From positions 34,150,757 through 34,214,756 of the forward strand of contig OY997649.1 in assembly GCA_963921795.1 (NCBI GenBank): a stretch of 64,000 bases of DNA, written 5' to 3'. Position 1 is the stretch's first letter, and every line of letters starts with the position of its first letter. The position numbers and the translations under genes are program-made. Positions 57,485-64,000 of the stretch are shown here, piece by piece. The notes beneath the pieces are model-generated. The model was not told where the DNA came from. It did no database searches and saw only the letters and a program-made list of their open reading frames with translations. The DNA is from Nannobrachium achirus (taxonomy: Eukaryota; Chordata; Actinopteri; Myctophiformes; Myctophidae).

Positions 57485-58822
57485 CTTGGATCCAAATTGT
57501 CCTTTTTCCTGTGAGAATGTGACAAAGAGAAATATCAGCTCATGATATCTCTTTTTCCTGAATGGAAACTCAGGGATCCACAAGCAAAACAGGAAATTCT
57601 AGAAAGTGCAAGTACTGGCAAAAAGGAAGGAATTGCCACTTCACTTGGACACTTTGCAGAGACATATTTTCTCAGAAAACAATGGGCTTTTACTAGTAAA
57701 AAAAAGAAAAGAAAAGAAGAAAAACAAAGATCAGCATTGAGCCATCAGACATAACCCCACATATAATTCTGCAGCCCTACAGCACACAAACATGACTTAT
57801 TATTAAATTCCATTCTTGTTGCAATACATTTATGGGAAAGGCATTTTCTTATTTTGACAAAACAGACTATATTCTGCAATTAAAGCTACCATAAACAATG
57901 TTAACAGAATTAAATGTCTCATTTTAAGATTAACCAAAGAGAACCAAACAAGAAATTATACTGTGAGAAAATGTTAAGAAAGACTTAAGAGAATGTATAA
58001 CAGTGTCTTTGTACTCAATATAATTTTGTATCGACTACAATCATTAGAGATATACATGTGTTGGTTACTTGAAGGTTATTACACTTCAGTATGGAAAGGA
58101 ATTATATTTCAAATGTATGGTGAAAAACGACGTGCCACGTTTATCCAACAGCAACCTCATAATAAACCTAATCACCACATGGTGAGGATTTTTAAGTGAT
58201 GTCCCATTGTGTATCACTGCATTATAATGTTCACTCACTTCACTGTCATCATTTTACAGAAGTCCCAGATAAGACACCATGCAACCCTTTGTCATGTTGC
58301 ACAAGACATCCTTTTACTGTCAAATAAAACTGAAACACACCGTTCTTAAAATGTCCAACTCATAGTCAACCGTATTTCCCACAGACAAACAAACCTGCTG
58401 TCTGGTGTAACATAATGTTTACATTAGGTTCCTGAACTTGTTTGTCAGGCATTTTGTTAATGCTGTGGAGCGGGGGCTAATGCTCTTCGAATAAAACTGA
58501 TAGGGCAATATTCTCACAACATGGAATACATAATAAAACAATATCAATCTGACAACTCAAATGAAACTACCAAAACAGCTGGCTGCAGGAATGCACTCAA
58601 TGCAGTGAGTGAATTTGAACCCATTTTGATTCCACCAGTTTTTGGCAGCTGTCAACATCAGATACTCTCATTTGGCCAACATAACGGTTAGATTAGTAGC
58701 TACATTAGATAAACGTTAGCTTTATTATTTATGTCCAACCTCCAATAATGTCGAGCTGTCAGCTAGAAAACTATAGAATATTAATGCTTACTTCTAGCAA
58801 ACTTCAAGCTAGCGTATAACTG

Positions 58823-59342
58823 CAGTGGTGTAAAGTAACTAAGTAGGCCTACATTTAATCAAGTAGTAAAGTACTGTACTAAAGTTAAGAAATTATTATT
58901 TTTTTACTTTAGTGGAGTATTTCCAAATGTCAGTACTTTTACTCCACTATACCTCAGAGGCAAATACTGTACTTTTACTCCACTACAATTATTTAAAAAC
59001 GTTAGTTACAATATGTTACTTTTTAGATTTTGAATGATTATTATTACAACATATACATTACCCACTTCAGCCCTATTCAGCCATTTGAAAATAGACAATC
59101 TACAAGCTCACAATGCGCACCGTGAGCTTGTAGATCTGCTATTTTCAAAAGATTTTTATACATTTGAAAACTTGAAATGGGACATTCTGCAGAATAAGTA
59201 CTTTTACTTTTGGTACTTTGAGTACATTTTGATGCCAATAGTTTTGTACTAAATATTGAATTCCTGACTTTTAACAGGGTGTAACATGGTGTTTCTACAT
59301 TGTAGTATTGTAGTAAAAATGCAGGTACTTTTCCCACTACTG
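58823..59342. mobile_element. hAT-like MITE in the 5' intron of ap1b1
   Basis: Ends CAGTGGTGTAAAGTAACT and AGGTACTTTTCCCACTACTG, with perfect 8-bp duplications TATAACTG (58815-58822 and 59343-59350). The interior repeats the motif TACTTTTACTCCACT. A hairpin-family copy lies at 59094-59139. Confidence 0.87.
59094..59139. repeat. hairpin element, copy 10
   Basis: GACAATCTACAAGCTCACAA and GTGAGCTTGTAGATCTGC arms, TA on both sides; flanks CATTTGAAAA and TTTTCAAAAG are inverted at 9 of 10 positions. Confidence 0.82.
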
Positions 59343-59743
59343 TATAACTGAATTGTAACTCGACTAGCTAACTGGCTATACAACAAAGCTAACGCTTCAG
59401 ACAGCCATCATCATCATCATAACGATAGGGCTTCGTTTATACGTGGTCTTACGACCGTTTGGCACAGTCGCTATTGTCATGCATTACTCACGCATAGCTG
59501 GTTTGCCCATTCCTGCATGTTTGCTGTAATGTCGGATGAATGAAACAGCTGCTAAACGCTAGTTGTGTTGTGGCTGTCTTTAACTGTCAGCTAACGCTGC
59601 CTGGGCTAATGTTGTAGTTAGCTAGCAAAACACCGCTATAAGACATGACCTTCTAAGTGGAGGCTTAAGGAAGCCTTTGCCGGGATAGTTAAGCTTTTAA
59701 TCTATCGGCCTATTTTAAGAGCAACTCGGCAGACTTCACGTAC

Positions 59744-59905
59744 CTGCTTGGAGTTGAAATCAGACTCGTAGCACAATGAAATGGAAATGAAAAACGTCAG
59801 ACAGGCAGATCTTACCGTGGCAGGCTTGCAAAGTGCTGTATGGCCTTATCGTCCCCTCCCACTCGATTTACTTTACTTCCGTCTCTTCCTTTCCAACGAA
59901 ATTAA
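59744..59905 (-). promoter_or_regulatory. ap1b1: ap1b1 non-coding first exon and promoter region
   Basis: A strong donor (CAAGCAG|gtacgt) ends at 59744 and a second usable one (CCACG|gtaaga) at 59816, so the 5' untranslated exon may have two forms. The matching acceptor for the ATG exon is tctcacag|GAAAAAGG at 57509-57510. Upstream on the minus strand are an ETS-type ACGGAAGT-like site (plus 59875-59881) and a GC-box-like GGGAGGGGAC (59851-59860), with no TATA box, as in housekeeping promoters. The transcription start was not located. Confidence 0.5.
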
Positions 59906-59949
59906 CCTCCTCTCTTCAATCATTCATTCATTCAGTAGATGTTGCTGTC

Positions 59950-59990
<41 letters not shown>

Positions 59991-59991
59991 G
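59950..59991. repeat. (TTG)n microsatellite
   Basis: About 14 TTG units just upstream of the putative ap1b1 promoter. Confidence 0.95.
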
Positions 59992-60068
59992 GTGTCTACA
60001 TATTAGGCCTACAATAAATAACTAATATGCTGTATGGTTGCAAATGATGATGCAAATGGCATTTACAG

Positions 60069-60489
60069 CATATAGGTTCAAACCTTTTCTTGTCAAGGAC
60101 CCCCAAATTGACACTGTAGCCCGCGGACCCCCAGAACCCCATTTGAAAAGATATAGGTAGCAATGACCCCCCATAGGAGAATATTTTTACGGCTCTATAG
60201 CAGTATGTCTAATTCCCAAACATTTCAAGGACCCCCCCAGTTTGAAATGCATTTACACTATGGACCCCCATTTAATGGTATTTCTATCTATGAGACGAGA
60301 CCCTAATTTATATTGTAAAATCAATGTTAATTTAACTCTGAGAGATGAGAGTGTACAAATTGAACCAAATGGACCTGGTTGCATTCTCTCTGAGTTAGCC
60401 TATACTACATACCATAAGGGTCCATTTGGTTCCATAGCTATCTATCATTTAGCTGGAACTCCCTCAAGGACCCCATTTTGAGAACCATG
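60069..60489. mobile_element. degenerate hAT-like MITE
   Basis: Left end CATATAGGTTCAAACC, right end TTTTGAGAACCATG; flanks ATTTACAG and CTTTACAG differ at one of eight positions. GGACCCCC runs recur inside. It lies upstream of the ap1b1 promoter. Confidence 0.6.
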
Positions 60490-60779
60490 CTTTACAGAAT
60501 CAATGCTGCATCATAAAAATAATAGTGGCTATATGGCTAACCAAAATGTTATTATGTGAATTCTTAGGGAGAGTATAACTTTAGGGCAATTCACACTGGG
60601 CACTATGCCTATCTATAAAAAGTATAGTTAAGTTCTAATGTCAAGTGGATGGCAGCGTTCACACTGACTAAAAGAACACAATGGTGAATGATTGCGACCG
60701 AAGATCGCAGTTTTGTATGAGAATTGAGAAACAGCACATCATGTGTCTGTCCATCTGGCCGGCCTTGCTATGGGTTTGC

Positions 60780-61045
60780 CACTCTGACATCATGCTCTGA
60801 CATCTCTGTGATGTCAGGGCCCAGGGGAACCACACTAACAGAATCTTTTTTATGCCCATAGATGGAGATCAAGATGTCATCAATATTAAGCCCATATCTA
60901 ACAGGACTTATATGGGAATGCCCAAAAATGGAGGTCACGTTGGCCACATACCACACTAACAGAATCCATATACCGGTATGGCCAAGACTGGTTCTACAGA
61001 CAGGGATATGGGCATAAAAGGGATTGTAGGCCTATGTATGATATC
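60780..61045. repeat. dispersed GCCCATA-TATGGAGATC repeat, inverted copy
   Basis: Contains TTTTATGCCCATAGATGGAG, then a stretch that is the reverse complement of the block near 6050-6110, and GGGCATAAAAGGGATTGTAG. A GATTGCGACCGAAGATCGCA palindrome lies just to its left, at about 60691. Confidence 0.5.
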
Positions 61046-62447
61046 AGATGTCAAAGGACTTTCACTATCTATCTATCAGCCATTCTAGTAAAGTAGTAAA
61101 CAGACAGTATCTCTTTAAAGCTGCAATTAGAGGTATGCTCAGTGAAGACTAGACAATAAAATGACTCCTACACCAAACCCATCCTGCACTTTTAGCTCAC
61201 TGACACTGATACTGCATCAGAGTAGGAAGTTCATGCCGAATTCAGCAGAGGCTGGAATCCAGATACTACAGTGATCTCCCGGATGTATGAGTGAGCAAAA
61301 CAAGATAAACAAGTACATAAAAGGATCATAACTGGGTCACGATCTCATTTTAAGAGTAAAATATTTATTACAAGAACCACTTGACAGCATTTCATTTTCA
61401 AAAAACAGTGAATTATTGGTATTGCAGTATTGCTATTCAATGCATACAAATCCCACAATATCAAGCACTCATATCAAGTAGCCTACATTTAACAGAAGTT
61501 TTACGGAGCAAATAAAGAAAACATTTTGGTCATGAACATTCAATTGTGGCTGACTCATAATGAGACAGAAATAATCAACATTTACAAAGCTGTGCTGGAC
61601 AAAGCAAATTTAGAGACGGTAATTATCCCTTACACAGTCAATTATCCGATTAAATGGTGCATGAAGTCACAATTATTAAAACTGGTAGAACTATTTTCAA
61701 CACCTCCTGCATGGTCATCGTCTACCGGGTGAATATAAATGCTCTCCTTTGGGTAAGCATGCCCCTGACAGTGCTCTATAATAGAACTATGGCAGTGACA
61801 AAGATAAATAATAATAATAATAATATCAATCAATCAAATTATGACATCTTTGAGCATTGCTAGGCAGTGCATACCTGTACCTGTTCAATTGTTAATGAGA
61901 CGTTCTTTCCCATCAAATTTTCCATTTACTGTACAGACAGCTGTCACGCAAGACTGAGTCTTCAATACATAATTAAAGGAATAACATCAACACCACTCCC
62001 TTCTTTATCTCCACCATGTACATATTATCCGTATTGGATTTGTATATTGAAAGTTACACATTCTATTCCAATCACTGTGAACTCGCTTTCATATTGTAAA
62101 CACCATAATCATCGCCAGGCTTTCTGTCCACACCCTCAAATAAAAAATGCCAGCAGGCATTTAGAAACGTAGAGCATCATTTTACAACCTTATTTCTTTT
62201 ACAGCATGACTCTGCAGTAGGCTGGCTCTCTATAAGAGGGACTGTCTGTCTGTATGTCTCTGTGTGTCCTGAGCTAATCTCATAATTTCACTGCCAGTAG
62301 GCCAGAGAACATGTTTTTGAAATATTTAACTTTAATTTCGGATCAGTCTAAAACCTCAACCTAAATGTATAGTTGTACGTCATATATGCAGGGTTCCCAC
62401 GGTCATGAAAGTCCTGGAAATATTTTGAAATTAGAAAAAAAAAATCC

Positions 62448-62608
62448 AGTACTGGAAGCAGAAATTGTGAAAATAGCCGATCTACATGCTCACAATAGAA
62501 CCGTGTTATACAAAATTCCTCAACTCTTAGTGCTCGTCAGGGTGCCGGGTCCCCAGTTAAAATATGATTATTTTGGGGGTCACAGCCTGAAAAGGTTGAG
62601 AACCACTG
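62448..62608. mobile_element. partial hAT-like family A copy, nested
   Basis: Matches one half of 7532-7899 in inverse orientation (CCTCAACTCTTAGTGCTCGT, then GGTTGAGAACCACTG). The other half is missing. It contains half of a hairpin element. Confidence 0.65.
62476..62495. repeat. hairpin element, half copy 11
   Basis: GCCGATCTACATGCTCACAA after ATTGTGAAAA-TA, then directly into host-repeat sequence (TAGAACC). The right arm and the right half of the target palindrome are gone, apparently deleted between two TCACAA stretches. Confidence 0.72.
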
Positions 62609-64000
62609 GCATACACTACCTGTCTTTGGGCATTGCGCATAGGAGTAAGCAAATTGTTATTGAGCTGAATTATTGTTATATAGTCCTGGAAATTGGGTTA
62701 AATATTCTGGAAAAGTTTTGGAAAAGTTTTGGAAATTAATTGGTAAACATGTGTAGGAACCCTGTATATGACATAGATGACTAACATCACAGGCTGGCCA
62801 CATCTGTGATCCACATGTGAGCCATATGCTGTTCAATGATAATCGAATAATGAAATGTACAGTATAAGCTCTCTGCAGGATACCAATACTATAGGCCTCT
62901 AATTCCAGGAAGACTTTACAGCGTACTCCTGTTAGATGTATGTGCCTACACAAGATCAGAGAATCCTCATAGTCTTACATGTCCCATAATCCGAGTGCTG
63001 TTTTGCATGCATTCGCTCAAGTCAAACCAATTCTTTCTTCATCTCCAAAAAATGTAATCATACAAACTCCATTTCAATCAGCATAGGAACATGACATTCC
63101 AGAAAACATAAGTAGATTTAAAGAGAAAATTGAATAATATAAAAAGAAAGGACATTATGTACCATCTGGCTCAGTTTGTATCAAAACACATGATTACTTT
63201 GTACAGTACACAATACAAGTCCACTAGATGTCACCATAGACCATGTCATGTAAGCGTGAATGACAGAATTCCTGTGCTTTATAAAGACTAATTTATAGTT
63301 TGCCATAAGATGTTGTTGCTTGCCAGAAATAACACATTTTTGACACAATGCATTTTCTTTTATTGAAAATGTTATTTATAGCAAGTGACACTATATCATT
63401 TTTTAAATTATATAGTATAGAATTATAAATTAGACTTAAGATGTGTGTCAATGTGATAGCCAAAGAGGGACTCAGAGGCAATAAATAATATGCATCTTTA
63501 TCATGTTTATGTACATCAAGTATTATCTAAAACCAAAAAATGAAATGTTCCCCACTTATGTCCACAATTTACTGCTCAAACTACCCATTTGTTATTTTCT
63601 GAAAGTCATGATGATTATGGCATTCTAGTTGCTCAATAGAGCACGCTGACAAAAACACATTCAAAAACAAGTCCACCAAAATATTTTAAGGCAAAGGGAA
63701 CTCTGAAGGCATCTCCAACAGCAATATTGCATAGCTAAGGCAGCATAAAACCTAATACAGTGAATATGTACATATATATATTCAATACCTGTTATGTACA
63801 CAATACCCACACATTTCTGTGAGTATTCATTCATTTATGCACATATGTATTTACATATTCGTATTCGATCCTTTTGAAAATGTGTCTTCTGCACATAAAT
63901 ACTAAATATTTTTGTTCCAGGGTACAGTATTGATGAAGGAAAAACTCAACGTTGCTCATTCAGTGACAATGACACACAGTAATAGCCTAATCGTCTTAAC

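Larger units (their letters stand above)
57485..59743. other. ap1b1 5' leader and first intron
   Basis: 57485-57508 is 5' untranslated sequence of the ATG exon. The rest is intron; its only recognised content is the hAT-like element at 58823-59342. AT-rich, with no other gene seen at 57520-58820. Confidence 0.6.
62389..62764. mobile_element. MITE with CAGGGTTCCCAC ends, disrupted by a nested insertion
   Basis: Ends CAGGGTTCCCAC and GTAGGAACCCTG are inverted; TATATG occurs on both sides (62383-62388 and 62765-62770), a 6-bp rather than 8-bp duplication. A partial copy of family A occupies about 62448-62608. Confidence 0.65.
59906..64000. other. upstream flank of ap1b1
   Basis: Old repeats only: the TTG tract, the degenerate hAT at 60069-60489, the inverted GCCCATA block and the nested elements at 62389-62764. 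61050-62380 and 62770-64000 hold nothing I can support; no next gene begins in the window. Confidence 0.6.

Overview
The window is vertebrate, most likely teleost fish, nuclear DNA. Genes are split by many short GT-AG introns, microsatellites are long and dense ((GT)n, (CA)n, (GA)n, (CT)n), and the repeats are the fish type: tRNA-headed SINEs, L2-like LINE tails, many hAT-like miniature elements and one DIRS-type retroelement. I cannot name the species.

Two host genes lie in tandem on the minus strand. ap1b1 (beta-1 subunit of the AP-1 clathrin adaptor) runs from a non-coding first exon near 59.8 kb, through an ATG at 57484, to a stop at 22865. I placed 22 coding exons that join to 957 codons without breaking frame. 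rasl10a (Ras-like GTPase) runs from an ATG at 16393 to a stop at 2251 in three exons, 203 codons. The neighbour pair matches human 22q12 (AP1B1, RASL10A); its paralogous pair is AP2B1 and RASL10B. Their products are not known to act together; the adjacency is inherited synteny.

Layout: 0-2.25 kb, rasl10a 3' flank with a foldback element; 2.25-16.4 kb, rasl10a with two repeat-filled introns; 16.4-22.9 kb, intergenic with a SINE, LINE tails, a 148-bp foldback and a long (CA)n tract; 22.9-59.8 kb, ap1b1, whose last intron holds a 3.7-kb inverted-repeat complex with a 182-bp tandem array and whose intron 11 holds a 6.7-kb DIRS-like element in antisense; 59.9-64 kb, upstream flank with old repeats.

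The most unusual signal is a family of very short hairpin elements (33-82 bp, ends GCNGATCTACAAGCTCACA) present at least eleven times. Intact copies are flanked by TA on both sides and sit at the centre of a separate palindrome that differs from copy to copy. One host repeat family is present in three states here: empty, filled and half-deleted. Most copies lie inside hAT-like miniature elements. Other points worth a second look are a hammerhead-ribozyme-like motif at 6.2 kb, a possible 25-codon alternative exon in the ap1b1 hinge, and a serine in place of the usual asparagine in the rasl10a G4 motif.
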